A stretch of 48,150 nt of DNA from Acidobacteriota bacterium (GCA_030550025.1 JAUQQC010000005.1:202857-251006), one strand, 5' to 3'. Positions 34,168 through 45,243 are shown, counted from the first letter of the stretch. The notes: a model not told the origin generated them from the letters alone. Made by a program: numbers and translations.

Positions 34168-34821
34168 CTACTTCGAGTACAATTCCACGATGAGATTTTC
34201 GCGAATGTCGGCCGAGATATCGGCCCGCGTCGGCAGCGCGACGACGCGTCCGCGGCAATTCTCCACGTCACTCAATTCGAGCCAGCCGGGACGTCCCGTT
34301 CGCCCAGCCGCCGTCTGAAGCGCCTCTTGCACGTGGACGTTCTTCCGCATCTCCGGGACCACACTGATCTCATCGCCCGGCTGGACGCGGAATGACGGGA
34401 TGTCTACTGTGCGCTCGACGCCCCCCCGCTTGACCAAGATGTGCCCGTGATTCACCAACTGCCGCGCGTGCGCCCGCGAGAGCGCGAATCCCAGACGATA
34501 GACGACATTATCCAGTCGCCGCTCCAGCAGCGTGAGCAACGCCTCGCCCGTCACCCCTTTGCTGCGGGAGGCCTCCTCGAAATACCGCCGGAATTGCCGC
34601 TCCAGAACGCCGTACATGCGCTTGACCTTCTGCTTCTCGCGCAATTGCTCGGCGTAACCGGTGAGTTTGGCTCGCCGCATCTCGCGGCCATGCTGGCCCG
34701 GCGGGAACGTCCCTCGCTTCTCGATGGCGCATGAGGGCTTGAAGCACCGATCTCCCTTCAGGAAGAGCTTCATGCCCTCTCGCCGACACAATCGGCATAC
34801 CGGTCCCGTGTATCTCGCCAT
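34168..34821 (-). CDS. rpsD: Ribosomal protein S4 (zinc-binding form)
   Basis: 217 residues. The N-terminal cysteines in [18 protein letters not shown] and the nearby SC make a C4 zinc site. The core includes [20 protein letters not shown] and the S4 RNA-binding fold. It nucleates 30S assembly. The 72-base gap to rpsK is the largest in the ribosomal cluster and shows no clear structure. Confidence 0.97.
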   Translation of the reverse strand: MARYTGPVCRLCRREGMKLFLKGDRCFKPSCAIEKRGTFPPGQHGREMRRAKLTGYAEQLREKQKVKRMYGVLERQFRRYFEEASRSKGVTGEALLTLLERRLDNVVYRLGFALSRAHARQLVNHGHILVKRGGVERTVDIPSFRVQPGDEISVVPEMRKNVHVQEALQTAAGRTGRPGWLELSDVENCRGRVVALPTRADISADIRENLIVELYSK

Positions 34822-34893
34822 ATGCCCCTCAAAACGCGGCGCACGAGATCACCCGCGCGCCGGAAGCTCTCGTCTCGGAATGTCTTCCCCATC

Positions 34894-35292
34894 TCAAACA
34901 CGCCGCCGCTTCGGTGGGCGGCATCCGTTGTGGGGGATCGGCGTGACATCTCGAATGACCTTGATCTCCAACCCAGCGGAGTGCACGGCGCGAATGGCCG
35001 ATTCACGCCCCGATCCCGGTCCCTTCACCCAAACCTCGCAACTCCGCATCCCGCACTGCTCGCGCGCCATCGTCGCTGCGCGAAGGGCCGCCTGCTGGGC
35101 CGCAAAGGGCGTCCCCTTGCGCGAGCCCTTGAAGCCCAACGTCCCTCCACTCGCCCATACGAGCGTGTTCCCTTCCAGATCGGTCACCGTCACGATCGTG
35201 TTATTGAACGTGGACTTGATGTGCACGATGCCGTGCGGCACAATCCGCTTCTCCTTCTTCTTCGCTCCCCTTCGCCTGCCCGCCTTCGCCAT
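34894..35292 (-). CDS. rpsK: Ribosomal protein S11
   Basis: 132 residues. [20 protein letters not shown] and the C-terminal [18 protein letters not shown] are diagnostic. The N-terminus is Lys/Arg-rich. It lies in the 30S platform, and the gene sits 15 bases after rpsM. Confidence 0.97.
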   Translation of the reverse strand: MAKAGRRRGAKKKEKRIVPHGIVHIKSTFNNTIVTVTDLEGNTLVWASGGTLGFKGSRKGTPFAAQQAALRAATMAREQCGMRSCEVWVKGPGSGRESAIRAVHSAGLEIKVIRDVTPIPHNGCRPPKRRRV

Positions 35293-35307
35293 AGCTATTC
35301 TCCCCCC

Positions 35308-35691
35308 TCACTTCTTCCCGGGTGCCTTCTTCTTCGGCACGGTCGCCCGGCGCGGCCCCTTCCGCGTACGCGCGTTGGTGTGCGTCCGCTGCCCGCGCAC
35401 AGGGAGGCCCAAGCGGTGGCGGATCCCTCGATAGCAGCCGATCTCGATGAGGCGGCGGATGTCCATCTGAATCTTCTTCCGCAGATCACCCTCGATGCTC
35501 CCCTCCTGATCGATGATCTGACGGATGCGCGCGATCTCCTCGTCGGTCAGATCGCGCACTTTCTTATCCGGATTCACGCCCGCTTGCTGCAGGATGCGCG
35601 CCGAGCGCGAACGCCCGATGCCGAAGATATAGGTCAATCCGATCAAGACGCGTTTATTGGGCGGAATCTCGACGCCCGCGATTCGTGCCAT
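35308..35691 (-). CDS. rpsM: Ribosomal protein S13
   Basis: 127 residues. [20 protein letters not shown], the helix-two-turn-helix [14 protein letters not shown], and the basic tail [16 protein letters not shown] are typical. It contacts 23S and 5S rRNA bridges and P-site tRNA. Six bases separate it from rpmJ. Confidence 0.97.
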   Translation of the reverse strand: MARIAGVEIPPNKRVLIGLTYIFGIGRSRSARILQQAGVNPDKKVRDLTDEEIARIRQIIDQEGSIEGDLRKKIQMDIRRLIEIGCYRGIRHRLGLPVRGQRTHTNARTRKGPRRATVPKKKAPGKK

Positions 35692-35697
35692 GGCCCC

Positions 35698-35811
35698 TCA
35701 CCCCTGCCGTTGCTTATGCTTTGGATTCGTGCAGATGACGCGCACCACCCCCTTGCGGCGGATGATGCGACAGCGATCGCAGATCCGTTTGACGGAAGCT
35801 CTGACCTTCAT
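35698..35811 (-). CDS. rpmJ: Ribosomal protein L36 (zinc-binding form)
   Basis: 37 residues: [20 protein letters not shown], then [17 protein letters not shown]. The three Cys and one His of the C+ zinc ribbon are all present. Normal length. It follows map by 30 bases; the infA gene that commonly lies here is absent. Confidence 0.96.
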   Translation of the reverse strand: MKVRASVKRICDRCRIIRRKGVVRVICTNPKHKQRQG

Positions 35812-35841
35812 GGCGCTCCCCCTCACGACACAAGTCGCAAA

Positions 35842-36627
35842 TTATAACACCCGATGAGATCCTTCGCCAAGAGGCGCTGAATCGAGCGCCGTCAGGATGA
35901 CGGGCCCGCGCTCGGTGATGGCGATCGTATGCTCGAAGTGCGCCGAAGGCTTCCGATCCACCGTCCGCACGGTCCAGCCATCGTCGGCGATCTCCACCTC
36001 ATGTGTCCCCATGTTGAGCATCGGCTCAATGGCCAGCACCAGCCCCGCGCGCAGACGCAAGCCGCGCCCCGGCGTGCCGAAATTCGGCACTTGCGGATCC
36101 TCATGCATCTGGCGCCCGACCCCATGCCCGCAGAAATCGCGCACGACCGAATACCCGTGCGCTTCGGCGTAAGATTGCACGGCGTAGGAGATGTCGAAGA
36201 GCCGATTCCCCACACGCGCTTGCGCGATCGCCCGATAGAGCGCTTCCTCCGTCACCCGCAACAGGCGCTGCAACTCCTCGGAGACGTCTCCGACAGGGAC
36301 CGTGATCGCCGCATCGGCCACATAGCCATCGAGCGTCACCCCGCAATCAATCCCCACGATGTCCCCGGCCCGCAGTTTTCGATCCGAAGGGATGCCGTGC
36401 ACGACCTCCTCGTTGATTGAGGTGCAGATCGAAGCCGGGAACCCCCGATAGCCCTTGAACGTCGGAATGCCCCCCTGCGCGCGAATCTTCGCCTCAGCAT
36501 AGCGATCCAATTCGCGCGTGGTCACCCCAGGTTGCGCCATTTCGCGCAGATCGCGCAAGACCTCGGCGACGATACGCCCGGCCCGCCGAATCTTCTCGAT
36601 CTCCTCCTTGGTCCGACACACAACCAT
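35842..36627 (-). CDS. map: Methionine aminopeptidase, type I
   Basis: 261 residues. It removes the initiator Met from nascent proteins. M24A motifs and metal ligands: [20 protein letters not shown] (two Asp), [20 protein letters not shown] (His), VLAIEPMLN (Glu), and a final Glu in [13 protein letters not shown] 36627 gives the usual [17 protein letters not shown] start. A GTG at 36636 would overlap the adk stop by four bases and is a possible alternative. Confidence 0.95.
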   Translation of the reverse strand: MVVCRTKEEIEKIRRAGRIVAEVLRDLREMAQPGVTTRELDRYAEAKIRAQGGIPTFKGYRGFPASICTSINEEVVHGIPSDRKLRAGDIVGIDCGVTLDGYVADAAITVPVGDVSEELQRLLRVTEEALYRAIAQARVGNRLFDISYAVQSYAEAHGYSVVRDFCGHGVGRQMHEDPQVPNFGTPGRGLRLRAGLVLAIEPMLNMGTHEVEIADDGWTVRTVDRKPSAHFEHTIAITERGPVILTALDSAPLGEGSHRVL

Positions 36628-36632
36628 GAACG

Positions 36633-37307
36633 TCACCCCTTGGGATCTTCCTCCGCCATCTCTGCTCTCACAATCGTCTCGATCTGCTGAAAGGTTTCCG
36701 CGATCGAGCGCTCGCCGTCCACCTCGAAGAAGGGGACGCGCCCTCGGTAATATTCCAACAGCGGCGCCGTCTTCTCCTGATAGACATCATAGCGTTTCTC
36801 GATCGCCTCCGGAACGTCATCAGCTCGCCGCACAAGCGGCACCTGACAACGATCGCACTGCTCGTCTTGGCGCGGCGGCTTGAGCCGAAGATTGTAGATC
36901 TCTCCGCACTGCGGGCAGGAGCGCCGCTCGGTCAAGCGCTCCACCAAGGATTGGCGCGAGACGGCGATGTTGATGACGATCACGCGTTTGCCCTGCGCAC
37001 GTGCCAACTCTTCGAGGAACATCGCCTGCGCCACCGTGCGCGGATATCCATCGAGAATATATCCCCGCTGACAATCCGCCTGCGCTGTGCGTTCGCGAAG
37101 AATCTCGGTCAGGATCTCGTCGCTCACCAACTGACCAGCCTTCTGCGTCTCGCGCACGATGCGCCCCAGCTCCGTCTCCGTCTCGGCGATCTCGCGCAAG
37201 ATGTCGCCGGTCGAGATCTTCGGCCATCCGAAGCGCTCCGCCAAAAGCCGCGCCTGTGTACCCTTCCCCGCTCCCGGCATCCCCATGAGGACGATGATCG
37301 CGCCCAC
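36633..37307 (-). CDS. adk: Adenylate kinase (long form with zinc LID)
   Basis: 224 residues. It interconverts ATP + AMP and 2 ADP. The P-loop is [11 protein letters not shown], the AMP site ISTGDILRE and GYPRTVAQA. The LID (about 125-160) has four Cys, CPQCGEIYN...CDRC, forming a structural zinc site as in Gram-positive and thermophilic enzymes. It sits between secY and map as in the classic spc operon. Confidence 0.96.
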   Translation of the reverse strand: MGAIIVLMGMPGAGKGTQARLLAERFGWPKISTGDILREIAETETELGRIVRETQKAGQLVSDEILTEILRERTAQADCQRGYILDGYPRTVAQAMFLEELARAQGKRVIVINIAVSRQSLVERLTERRSCPQCGEIYNLRLKPPRQDEQCDRCQVPLVRRADDVPEAIEKRYDVYQEKTAPLLEYYRGRVPFFEVDGERSIAETFQQIETIVRAEMAEEDPKG

Positions 37308-37316
37308 CGCCTGCCC

Positions 37317-38729
37317 CTATCCGATGCGCCGGCCGCGCAGGCGCCGTCCCCGCGGGCCGAGGAACCCATCGTAATGGCGCATGATGAGCTGCGACTCGAT
37401 CTGCGCGATTGTATCCATGGCCACGCCCACGACGATCAGCAAGGATGTGCCCCCGAAATAGAATTGGAAGCCCAAGCCATCTTGAATCCAACTGAGCCCC
37501 GGCGTATTCGCCAGGACGTTGGAAAGCCAAGGCCCGATCCACGGGATCTCTTGCACCTTGAATCCCGTCAGGATGAGTTGCGGGATCAAGCAGATGACCG
37601 CCAGATAGAGCGAGCCGACGGCCGTCAACCGCGTCAGGATCTCGTTCAGATATTCCGACGTGCGCTTGCCCGGTCGGATGCCCGGGATGAATCCGCCATG
37701 CTTGCGCAAGTTCTCAGCGACTTCGTCCGTGTTGAAGATGATCGAGACGTAGAAGAAGCTGAAGAAGATGATGGCGATCACGAAGACGAGATCGTAAAAC
37801 GGATGTCCCGCGCGGTTGAAATTCTGCACGTGGCGTTGCAGCCACGTCCAATTGGTGAACTGGGCGATCGTCTGCGGGAAGGAGAGGACCGAAACGGCGA
37901 AGATGACCGGGATCACTCCCCCCATATTCACCCGCAACGGCAGATGCGTCATCTGCCCACCGAGCACGCGTTGGCCGACGACTCGACGCGCGTAGCTGAT
38001 AGGGATCTTCCGCTGCCCGCGCTCCACGAAGACGACGGCGGCGACGATCAGTATCCCCGCCACGAGCATGAGCAGAATCCCAAGCGTCGTCAGCGGATCC
38101 GCCCGCTCGATCCGCTCCCAAATCTGCGCGAGCGCGCGCGGCAACCCGATGACGATCCCCGCGAAGATGATGAGCGAGATGCCGTTGCCCACCCCTCGCT
38201 CGGTGATCTGCTCCCCGATCCACATGATGAAGATCGTCCCGGTCGTCCAGGTCAGTGCGGCCAACGGGATGAACGCTCGCGGACTCAAGCCCGTCACCAG
38301 ATCGGGTTGCTGCGTGAGCCAGTAGGCGATCCCCGTGGATTGAATGAGACAGAGCAAGACGGTCAAATAGCGAGTGTATTGATTGATCTTACGGCGTCCG
38401 AGTTCCCCCTCCTGCTGAATCTGCTTCACCCGCTCGGAGACGACCGTCATCAGCTGCATGATGATCGAGGCCGTGATGTAGGGCGTCACCCCGAGCGCGA
38501 AGATCGAGACGACGCGCAAGTTCCCTCCGGTGAAGAGATCCAGGACACCGAGCAAATTGCTCGCCACGTCGCGCCACAGCCGCTCGAGCACGACCTGATC
38601 GATCCCCGGGGTGAGGATCACTGACCCGGCGCGATAGACGACCAACATGGCAAGCGTGTAGAACAGGCGCTTGCGCAGGTCGGGAATGATGAAGATGTTG
38701 CGGAAGGTTTTGATGAGATTCTCAAGCAT
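37317..38729 (-). CDS. secY: Protein translocase channel subunit SecY
   Basis: 470 residues with ten predicted membrane helices. It forms the export channel with SecE and SecG. Visible: start [20 protein letters not shown], the plug region after [10 protein letters not shown], a cytoplasmic loop [17 protein letters not shown], and [20 protein letters not shown] near loop C5. GGAGGGGAT precedes ATG 38729; an upstream in-frame start six codons earlier lacks it. It is 39 bases after rplO. Confidence 0.97.
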   Translation of the reverse strand: MLENLIKTFRNIFIIPDLRKRLFYTLAMLVVYRAGSVILTPGIDQVVLERLWRDVASNLLGVLDLFTGGNLRVVSIFALGVTPYITASIIMQLMTVVSERVKQIQQEGELGRRKINQYTRYLTVLLCLIQSTGIAYWLTQQPDLVTGLSPRAFIPLAALTWTTGTIFIMWIGEQITERGVGNGISLIIFAGIVIGLPRALAQIWERIERADPLTTLGILLMLVAGILIVAAVVFVERGQRKIPISYARRVVGQRVLGGQMTHLPLRVNMGGVIPVIFAVSVLSFPQTIAQFTNWTWLQRHVQNFNRAGHPFYDLVFVIAIIFFSFFYVSIIFNTDEVAENLRKHGGFIPGIRPGKRTSEYLNEILTRLTAVGSLYLAVICLIPQLILTGFKVQEIPWIGPWLSNVLANTPGLSWIQDGLGFQFYFGGTSLLIVVGVAMDTIAQIESQLIMRHYDGFLGPRGRRLRGRRIG

Positions 38730-38768
38730 ATCCCCTCCGCCGCTCACCGCCCGATGCCCGTCCTCCGG

Positions 38769-39224
38769 CTATCGAGCGATCACCTCCACGCTCCCCCCGG
38801 CAGCGAGAATCTTCTCTCGTGCCGAGGCACTGAACCGATGGGCCACGACGCGCAAGGGCTTGGTCAGCTCGCCTCGCCCAAGAATGACGACGCCATCCCC
38901 GATCTTCTTGACGATGCCGCGCTCGTGCAGGATCTTCGGCGTGACTTCCGCCCCGGCCTCGAACTTCGCCTCCAGGACATCCAGGTTCACCTCGGCCCAC
39001 TCCTTTTTGAACTCGTTGGTGAACCCCCGCTTGGGCAGCCGGCGGATCAGGGGCATCTGACCGCCCTCAAATCCCGGTCGCATCGAGAAGCCCGAACGCG
39101 ACTTCTGCCCCTTGTGCCCGCGCGTGGCCGTCTTGCCGTGACCGGATCCGGGCCCACGCCCAACGCGCTTGGGCCGATGCACGGCTCCGGCCGGCGCCTT
39201 CAGATTGTGCAATCCAAGAGCCAT
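38769..39224 (-). CDS. rplO: Ribosomal protein L15
   Basis: 151 residues. The Gly/Lys-rich N-terminus ([20 protein letters not shown]) is diagnostic, as is [17 protein letters not shown]. It precedes secY. Confidence 0.97.
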   Translation of the reverse strand: MALGLHNLKAPAGAVHRPKRVGRGPGSGHGKTATRGHKGQKSRSGFSMRPGFEGGQMPLIRRLPKRGFTNEFKKEWAEVNLDVLEAKFEAGAEVTPKILHERGIVKKIGDGVVILGRGELTKPLRVVAHRFSASAREKILAAGGSVEVIAR

Positions 39225-39248
39225 AGCGCTTCCCCCTCATCGAAGGCC

Positions 39249-39461
39249 TCACGCCTTCGGCTCGTCCTCCAGAATGCGCACAAGGTGCGGAACCTTCGCC
39301 ACCATGCCACGAATGGCCGGGTGATCCGGGCGCTCGACGATCTGATTGAGCTTGGTCAGGCCGAGGCTCCGCACAATGATCTTGTGCTTCTTCGGATGCC
39401 CAATGACGCTCCGGTAATATTGAATCCGAATCATCTTGGTCGGTTGCTTCTCCTCGCCCAT
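39249..39461 (-). CDS. rpmD: Ribosomal protein L30
   Basis: 70 residues. The core is IRIQYYRSVIGHPKKHKIIV then LGLTKLNQIVERPDHPAIRG. A nine-residue extension (MGEEKQPTK) precedes the usual start; it is kept because GGAGAGGAG lies before this ATG. Confidence 0.95.
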   Translation of the reverse strand: MGEEKQPTKMIRIQYYRSVIGHPKKHKIIVRSLGLTKLNQIVERPDHPAIRGMVAKVPHLVRILEDEPKA

Positions 39462-39483
39462 AGGCTCCTCTCCAAAAGCGCGC

Positions 39484-39993
39484 TCACAACTCGGCGACCG
39501 ACTTCCCGCGCAAGCGGGCGACCTCCTCGGCGCTACGTAACATCAAGAGCCCGGCGAAGGTCGCGCGCACGACGTTATGCGGATTGTTCGAACCAATGGA
39601 TTTCGTGAGCACGTCGCGCACGCCCGCCGCCTGCATGATCGCTCGCACGGGGCCACCGGCGATCACGCCCGTCCCTTCAGCCGCCGGACGCAGGAGCACC
39701 TTTCCCGCTCCGAAATGCCCGATCACTGGATGTGGGATCGTCGTCCCCTTCAGGGGGATGCGGATGAGATTCTTCTTCGCCGCTTCGATGCCCTTCTTGA
39801 TCGCCGCAGGCACCTCGCGCGCTTTCCCCAAGCCGAAGCCTACGATCCCCTCCCGATTGCCGACGACGACCAGCGCGCTGAAGGAGAGGTTCTTCCCCCC
39901 CTTGACGACCTTCGCCACGCGCTTGACCGAGACGACATATTCCTTCAGCGTCAACCCCTCGGGTGAGATGATCTCTCGCTTCGCCGTCGCCAT
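39484..39993 (-). CDS. rpsE: Ribosomal protein S5
   Basis: 169 residues. [20 protein letters not shown] and [20 protein letters not shown] are hallmark segments of the double-stranded RNA-binding and C-terminal domains. It contributes to decoding accuracy. Confidence 0.97.
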   Translation of the reverse strand: MATAKREIISPEGLTLKEYVVSVKRVAKVVKGGKNLSFSALVVVGNREGIVGFGLGKAREVPAAIKKGIEAAKKNLIRIPLKGTTIPHPVIGHFGAGKVLLRPAAEGTGVIAGGPVRAIMQAAGVRDVLTKSIGSNNPHNVVRATFAGLLMLRSAEEVARLRGKSVAEL

Positions 39994-40004
39994 ACCCCCC
40001 CCTT

Positions 40005-40379
40005 TCAGAACTCCAAGCCCGCTTCGCGCGCTGCCTCCGCCAGCGCCTTCACGCGCCCGTGATAGCGATAGCCCCCGCGATCAAAGACGACCCGCGTGAT
40101 CCCCTTCTCCAAGGCGCGCGCAGCGATCAACTTCCCGACCTCGCGCGCCGCGGCGACGTTCCCCCCATATCGGGGACGTCCATCCGCGCGCAGCGCGCGA
40201 TCGAGCGTCGAGGCCGCCGCCAGCGTGATCCCCCGTTCGTCGTCAATGATCTGCGCGTAGATGTGGCGCAGGCTTCGGAACACGGCCAAACGCGGTCGCT
40301 CGGCCGTCCCTCGAACCCGCTTGCGAATGCGTCTGTGAACGGCGAGACGTCGTTCTTGTCGTGTCTTCTTCTTGATCAT
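40005..40379 (-). CDS. rplR: Ribosomal protein L18
   Basis: 124 residues. It binds 5S rRNA. The basic N-terminus ([20 protein letters not shown]) is followed by [19 protein letters not shown] and [20 protein letters not shown]. Confidence 0.97.
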   Translation of the reverse strand: MIKKKTRQERRLAVHRRIRKRVRGTAERPRLAVFRSLRHIYAQIIDDERGITLAAASTLDRALRADGRPRYGGNVAAAREVGKLIAARALEKGITRVVFDRGGYRYHGRVKALAEAAREAGLEF

Positions 40380-40388
40380 ACCCTGCGA

Positions 40389-40943
40389 TCACTTCCCGGT
40401 CTTTCCGGGCTTCAGCCGCAGCACCTCATCCGCGTACCGAATGCCTTTGCCCTTGTAGGCATCCGGTCGCCGCAAGCTCCGAATGTTCGCCGCGATCTGC
40501 CCGACCAATTGTTTATCAATCCCGGAGACGATGAGCGTCATCTGATACTCCGGGATCGGCTTATTGCGCCGCTCGACCTTCACGTCAATGCCGTCGGGGA
40601 TGGGAAACTCAATCGGATGCGAATAACCGAGCGAGAAGATGATCCGCCGCCCCTGCACCTCCGCCTTATACCCGATCCCGACGATGTCGAGCTCCCTGGT
40701 GTAGCCTTCGGTGACCCCCCGTACGGCATTAGCCGCCAGCGCGCGCGCCAGTCCGTGTAAGGCCTTCGCCTCATCGTCCTCGCGCTCGGCCACGAGCATC
40801 CCATCCTGTAGACGGAAGCGAATGCCGGAAGGCACCGGAGTCCGAAGCGTCCCCTTCGGCCCGGTGATCTCCAGATGCGTCGGGGCGATCGCCACAGTCA
40901 CCCCAGCCGGAATCGGGATCGGCTTCCGTCCAATGCGCGACAT
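40389..40943 (-). CDS. rplF: Ribosomal protein L6
   Basis: 184 residues with the two L6 repeats. [19 protein letters not shown] opens it, and [14 protein letters not shown]-type sequence (here [18 protein letters not shown]) closes it. It lies near the factor-binding site. GAAGGAGGTG precedes the start. Confidence 0.97.
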   Translation of the reverse strand: MSRIGRKPIPIPAGVTVAIAPTHLEITGPKGTLRTPVPSGIRFRLQDGMLVAEREDDEAKALHGLARALAANAVRGVTEGYTRELDIVGIGYKAEVQGRRIIFSLGYSHPIEFPIPDGIDVKVERRNKPIPEYQMTLIVSGIDKQLVGQIAANIRSLRRPDAYKGKGIRYADEVLRLKPGKTGK

Positions 40944-40990
40944 CTCTTGATCACCTCCTTCTCGAGCGCCGAGCCTTCACCTTCGGCTCT

Positions 40991-41386
40991 TCAATAGACA
41001 TAGCACAACACTTCTCCGCCCACGTTCCGACGGCGCGCGTCGCGCCCGGTCATGATGCCCTTGGGCGTGCTGAGGATGGCAACCCCCAATCCGCCCAAGA
41101 CGCGCGGGATCTCCTTCGCTCCCACATAAATGCGCCGTCCCGGCCGAGAGACCCGCTCCAAGTTCAGGATCGGCGTCTCCCCCTCCGGCCCGTACTTCAG
41201 GTAGAGGCGCAAGGTCTTTTTGGCGCCTTCGCCCATGACCTTGAAGTTGTTGATGTACCCCTCTTCCTTCAAAATGCGGGCGATCTCCACCTTCAGCTTC
41301 GAGGCCGGCACATCCACGCGAGGATGGCGCGCCCGCACAGCATTTCGGATGCGCGTCAACATATCCGCGATCGGATCGGTCATCAT
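40991..41386 (-). CDS. rpsH: Ribosomal protein S8
   Basis: 131 residues. MMTDPIADMLTRIRNAVRAR at the start, and ILSTPKGIMTGRDARRRNVG with GGEVLCYVY at the end, are typical. In E. coli S8 represses the spc operon; no matching RNA site was identified here. The start follows GGAGGGG by about ten bases. Confidence 0.96.
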   Translation of the reverse strand: MMTDPIADMLTRIRNAVRARHPRVDVPASKLKVEIARILKEEGYINNFKVMGEGAKKTLRLYLKYGPEGETPILNLERVSRPGRRIYVGAKEIPRVLGGLGVAILSTPKGIMTGRDARRRNVGGEVLCYVY

Positions 41387-41404
41387 GGCCGTCATCCCCT
41401 CCCT

Positions 41405-41590
41405 TCACCAACTCGCTTTGATGACGCCCGGGATGTGCCCCTCCAACGCGAGTTGACGGAAGCACAACCGGCAGAGCATGAACTTACGATAGTAACCCCG
41501 CGCGCGTCCGCAGCGCCGGCACCGATTCCGATAGCGGACTTTGAATTTGGGCTCCTTCATCATCTTGGCGAACTGACTCTTTCGCGCCAT
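41405..41590 (-). CDS. rpsN: Ribosomal protein S14 type Z (zinc-binding)
   Basis: 61 residues, the short zinc form. [20 protein letters not shown] has the two CxxC pairs. The C-terminus ends GVIKASW as in the family. It lies three bases after rplE. Confidence 0.97.
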   Translation of the reverse strand: MARKSQFAKMMKEPKFKVRYRNRCRRCGRARGYYRKFMLCRLCFRQLALEGHIPGVIKASW

Positions 41591-41593
41591 AGC

Positions 41594-42163
41594 CTATGCC
41601 CCCGTGCGGAACGGCATCCCCAGAAGCGCGAGCAAGGCTCGCGCCTCCTCGTCCGTCTTCGCCGTCGTCGTGATGCAGATGTTCATCCCGCGCGCCTTAT
41701 CCACCTTGTTGAAGTCCACCTCGGGGAAGACCAGCTGATCCCGCAGCCCGATCGTGTAGTTGCCGCGCCCGTCGAACGACTTGGGCGAGAGCCCGCGGAA
41801 ATCGCGCACGCGCGGCAGGGCGATGTTGATGAGCCGATCGAGGAACTCGTACATGCGATCGCCCCGCAGCGTCACCATGGCGCCGATAGCCATCCCCTTG
41901 CGCAGCTTGAACGCCGCGATGGACTTCTTCGCCCGCGTGATCACGGGCCGCTGCCCTGTGATCAGGGACAACTCCTCGACGGCACGATCCAAGGCCTTGG
42001 GATTCTGGATCGCTTCTCCCAACCCCATGTTGATCGTGATCTTCTCCAGCCGCGGCACGGCCATCGGATTCGTATAGCCGAACTCCTTCATGAGCGCGGG
42101 CACGACGACCTCGCGATAGCGTTGCTTCAATCGCGGCACATACTTGGGCGCTTTCGCGACCAT
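41594..42163 (-). CDS. rplE: Ribosomal protein L5
   Basis: 189 residues. It binds 5S rRNA and contacts P-site tRNA. Hallmarks: [56 protein letters not shown], and [19 protein letters not shown]. Confidence 0.97.
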   Translation of the reverse strand: MVAKAPKYVPRLKQRYREVVVPALMKEFGYTNPMAVPRLEKITINMGLGEAIQNPKALDRAVEELSLITGQRPVITRAKKSIAAFKLRKGMAIGAMVTLRGDRMYEFLDRLINIALPRVRDFRGLSPKSFDGRGNYTIGLRDQLVFPEVDFNKVDKARGMNICITTTAKTDEEARALLALLGMPFRTGA

Positions 42164-42174
42164 ACTCCATCACC

Positions 42175-42525
42175 TCACTTATCGATCACGCCGCCGCAGC
42201 GTTTGCAGATACGGATCTTGCGCCCGTCGGCCCCCACCTCACGACGGATGCGCGTCGGACGATTGCAGGCCGGACAGACGACCATCACGTTCGAGATGTC
42301 AATATAGGCCTCTCGCTCGACAATCCCTCCGGCGATGCCCCGCCGCGGATTCGGACGTACGTGTCGCTTCACGATCCGCATCCCCTCGACCAAGACTTTC
42401 CCCTCGCGGGGCTTCACCTCCAGGACGCGCGCCCGTTTGAGCACGATGCGTCCGGACGGATCGCGCTCTTTGATATTGCTTCCAGCCAGCACGACGACCG
42501 TATCATTCTTCTTGATGTGCGCCAT
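42175..42525 (-). CDS. rplX: Ribosomal protein L24
   Basis: 116 residues. A KOW motif near the start (KNDTVVVLAGSNIKERDPSG) is followed by NPRRGIAGGIVEREAYIDIS. The C-terminal CPACNRPTRIRREVGADGRK...CKRC has four Cys, a possible zinc site. Confidence 0.96.
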   Translation of the reverse strand: MAHIKKNDTVVVLAGSNIKERDPSGRIVLKRARVLEVKPREGKVLVEGMRIVKRHVRPNPRRGIAGGIVEREAYIDISNVMVVCPACNRPTRIRREVGADGRKIRICKRCGGVIDK

Positions 42526-42529
42526 AGTT

Positions 42530-42898
42530 TCAGATCACCTCCGGCGCCAGGCTGATGATCTTCATGAACTTCTTCTCGCGCAGCTCGCGCGCGACCGGCC
42601 CGAACACGCGCGTCCCGATCGGCTCGCCGTCGGGTTTGATGAGCACAGCCGCGTTATCGTCGAAGCGGATGTAGGTTCCGTCGCGACGTCGAACCTCCTT
42701 TCGCGTGCGTACGATCACGGCGCGCACGACCTGCCCCTTCTTGACAGCGGCATCAGGGGCCGCTTCCTTCACCGTCGCCGTGATCACATCGCCTAAGGTG
42801 GCGACCGGTCCGGTCGAGCCCCCGACCGGCATGATGCATTGGATTTTCTTGGCGCCGGAATTATCGGCCACCTCCAGCATCGTGCGCATCTGGATCAT
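42530..42898 (-). CDS. rplN: Ribosomal protein L14
   Basis: 122 residues. [20 protein letters not shown] and [20 protein letters not shown] are diagnostic. It starts inside the rpsQ stop (ATGA). Confidence 0.97.
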   Translation of the reverse strand: MIQMRTMLEVADNSGAKKIQCIMPVGGSTGPVATLGDVITATVKEAAPDAAVKKGQVVRAVIVRTRKEVRRRDGTYIRFDDNAAVLIKPDGEPIGTRVFGPVARELREKKFMKIISLAPEVI

Positions 42899-43230
42899 AG
42901 GCCCTCACCTCCGATCTCCTCGCTCAGCTCGGGTTCGGCCTCCGGCACCCGGCGCGCGGCCCGCTGGAGGATCTCCACCACGCGCCAGCGCTTATGCCGG
43001 GACAAGGGGCGCGTCTCCATGATCCGCACCTTGTCGCCGACGCGCGCTCCCAGCTCATCGTGCGCCATGAACTTGGAGCGCCGCTTCACCACGCGTTCGT
43101 ACTTCGGATGGCGCACCAGCCGCTCGACCGTCACGACGACAGTCTTCTGCATCTTATCGCTGGTCACGATGCCGACCATCTCGTGGCGATGGCCACGCCG
43201 TCGGGTCGGTGTCGTCTCGCTCATACTCAT
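42895..43230 (-). CDS. rpsQ: Ribosomal protein S17 with C-terminal acidic extension
   Basis: 111 residues. The OB-fold core is [37 protein letters not shown] and [20 protein letters not shown]. It is longer than the usual ~85 because of a short N-terminal lead and an acidic tail ([16 protein letters not shown]). It overlaps both neighbours by four bases. Confidence 0.95.
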   Translation of the reverse strand: MSMSETTPTRRRGHRHEMVGIVTSDKMQKTVVVTVERLVRHPKYERVVKRRSKFMAHDELGARVGDKVRIMETRPLSRHKRWRVVEILQRAARRVPEAEPELSEEIGGEGL

Positions 43231-43430
43231 CTCCGAACCCCCAGCTCGCGCTCGCGTAGAATCGTCAACACGCGGGCGAGCTCCTTCTTGGTCTGGCGAT
43301 AGGTCTTGAGTACCTCCATCTCACCCAAGCTCAGCCGGAAGCGCAGTCGAAAGAGCGATTCCCGCAGCGCCCCCTCATGCGCGCGCAACTCTTCATCGCT
43401 CATCTCGCGCAAGCGTTCGATCGGCGTCAT
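43227..43430 (-). CDS. rpmC: Ribosomal protein L29
   Basis: 67 residues, two helices. [20 protein letters not shown] then [20 protein letters not shown] is the family pattern. It overlaps rplP and rpsQ by four bases each. Confidence 0.96.
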   Translation of the reverse strand: MTPIERLREMSDEELRAHEGALRESLFRLRFRLSLGEMEVLKTYRQTKKELARVLTILRERELGVRR

Positions 43431-43855
43431 GCCAAGACCTCCTCCTGTTCCCGCCGGGTGACGAACTTCGTCTTAATGGGCAGCTTCGAGGCAGCTAGCC
43501 GGAAGGCCTCGCGCGCCATCTCTTCGGAGACCCCCTCGATCTCAAAGAGAATGCGCCCGGGCTTGACGACAGCCACCCAGAACTCGGGCGAGCCTTTCCC
43601 CTTCCCCATGCGCGACTCCTGCGGCTTGCGCGTCACCGGCTTGTCCGGGAAGATACGGATCCAGAGCTTGCCCCCGCGCTTGACATGACGCGTGATCGCC
43701 ACGCGCGCCGCCTCGATCTGCCGATCCGTGATCCAGGCCGGCTCCAACGCCTTCAGGCCATACTCCCCGAAGGCGATCGTCGCCCCACGCGTCGCGATCC
43801 CCGACATGCGCCCCCGCTGCTGCTTGCGATATTTCACCTTCCTCGGCATCAACAT
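43427..43855 (-). CDS. rplP: Ribosomal protein L16
   Basis: 142 residues. [20 protein letters not shown] at the start and [20 protein letters not shown] with [20 protein letters not shown] are characteristic. It sits near the A and P sites. The start MLMP is kept because L16 proteins usually begin MLxPK/R. Confidence 0.97.
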   Translation of the reverse strand: MLMPRKVKYRKQQRGRMSGIATRGATIAFGEYGLKALEPAWITDRQIEAARVAITRHVKRGGKLWIRIFPDKPVTRKPQESRMGKGKGSPEFWVAVVKPGRILFEIEGVSEEMAREAFRLAASKLPIKTKFVTRREQEEVLA

Positions 43856-43871
43856 AAGCCCGTTCCTCCTC

Positions 43872-44543
43872 TCATCGCCGCCCGGAAGGCTTCGTCCCCT
43901 TCAGCATCGCCGCGCGCGGATCCAGGACATCGCCCCGATAGATCCACACCTTCACCCCGATCACCCCATAGGTCGTATAGGCTTCGGCGAACCCGTAATC
44001 AATGTCCGCGCGTAGCGTCTGCAGCGGCAACCGCCCATGCAGATACCACTCCGAGCGCGCGATCTCAGCCCCGTTGAGCCGCCCCGAGACGCGAATCTTG
44101 ATGCCCCGGGCGCCGAAGCGCATAGCGTCCTCGACGGCCTTGCGCATCGCCCGACGGAAGGCCACCCGCTTCTCCAACTGCTGAGCGACCTTCTCCGCCT
44201 GCAATTGCGCGTTCAACTCAGGCCGCTCGATCTCCTGAATGTGGATCGTCACCTCGCGCTTGGTGCGCTCGGCGATCTCAGCGCGCAGCCGATCGATCTC
44301 CGTCCCCTTGCGCCCGATGATGATCCCCGGCCGCGCCGTGTGGATGATGAGCTTCAACTTGTTCGCCGCGCGCTCGATGTCCACGTGCGAGACACCGGCG
44401 CCACTGAACCGCTGCTTCAGCTCCTGCTTGAGCTTCAAATCCTCAAGCAGCAACTTCCCATAGTCCTTCTTCGCGAACCAAACCGAGTGCCACGGCTTGA
44501 TGTAGCCGAGGCGAAACCCATAGGGATGGACTTTCTGCCCCAC
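43872..44543 (-). CDS. rpsC: Ribosomal protein S3
   Basis: 223 residues. [20 protein letters not shown] opens it, the KH loop is [14 protein letters not shown], and the C-terminal domain has [20 protein letters not shown] and [14 protein letters not shown]. It lines the mRNA entry channel. Confidence 0.97.
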   Translation of the reverse strand: MGQKVHPYGFRLGYIKPWHSVWFAKKDYGKLLLEDLKLKQELKQRFSGAGVSHVDIERAANKLKLIIHTARPGIIIGRKGTEIDRLRAEIAERTKREVTIHIQEIERPELNAQLQAEKVAQQLEKRVAFRRAMRKAVEDAMRFGARGIKIRVSGRLNGAEIARSEWYLHGRLPLQTLRADIDYGFAEAYTTYGVIGVKVWIYRGDVLDPRAAMLKGTKPSGRR

Positions 44544-44546
44544 GAC

Positions 44547-44930
44547 TTATGCCTCCCCTCCTTCCGACTTTCGCGTGGAGACGACGATCGTGATGTGGCT
44601 CGATCGCCGCCGTTCGAGATACGCGCGCCCGCGCGGCGCCGGACGATAGCGACGCGATCCCGCGCGGTGCTTCGTCGGCCCCGAATTGACATAGCATTCC
44701 GAGATGACGAGATCATCCACATCCAGGGCGATGTTCTGCTCATCGGCCTTGCGCATGGCATTGGCGATGGCCGACTGTAACACGCCCAGGATCTTGCGCG
44801 CCGCCCGCTTCGGGCTGAAGAGCAAGATCGAGCGCGCTTCATTGACGCTCTTGCCGCGAATCAGATCAATGACCAGGCGCGCCTTCTGCGGTGAGCCCGG
44901 AATGTACTTGCCGACTGCCCTGGCTTCCAT
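44547..44930 (-). CDS. rplV: Ribosomal protein L22
   Basis: 127 residues from MEARAVGKYIPGSPQKARLV. The beta-hairpin reaching into the exit tunnel and the terminal SSHITIVVSTRKSEGGEA are typical. Starts further upstream in the same frame run into rpsS and are not supported. Confidence 0.96.
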   Translation of the reverse strand: MEARAVGKYIPGSPQKARLVIDLIRGKSVNEARSILLFSPKRAARKILGVLQSAIANAMRKADEQNIALDVDDLVISECYVNSGPTKHRAGSRRYRPAPRGRAYLERRRSSHITIVVSTRKSEGGEA

Positions 44931-44943
44931 ACGCGCTTCCCCA

Positions 44944-45237
44944 TCATTTCCGCTTGGCCGTCTTCTCGGCCTTGGAGCTCTTCTCCGGATGGCCACGGAA
45001 GGTCCGCGTCGGCGCGAACTCCCCGAGCTTATGCCCCACCATGTTCTCGGTGATGTAGACCGGGATGAACTTCCGTCCATTGTGCACAGCGATCGTATGC
45101 CCGACCATCTCCGGAATGATCGTCGAGCGCCGCGACCAGGTCTTGATGACCTTCCGCTCTCCCATCTCGTTCAGCTTCCGAATCTTCTCCAGCAGATGAT
45201 CATCCACAAAGGGTCCCTTTTTGAGCGACCGTCCCAT
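44944..45237 (-). CDS. rpsS: Ribosomal protein S19
   Basis: 97 residues. [39 protein letters not shown] and [16 protein letters not shown] are diagnostic. It sits in the 30S head. Confidence 0.97.
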   Translation of the reverse strand: MGRSLKKGPFVDDHLLEKIRKLNEMGERKVIKTWSRRSTIIPEMVGHTIAVHNGRKFIPVYITENMVGHKLGEFAPTRTFRGHPEKSSKAEKTAKRK

Positions 45238-45243
45238 AGGCCT

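Noticed and set aside
36867-38624. A 585-codon plus-strand open frame opposite adk and secY
   Set aside because: Asp/Arg/His-rich antisense translation, typical of the mirror of membrane-protein codons; no supporting feature.
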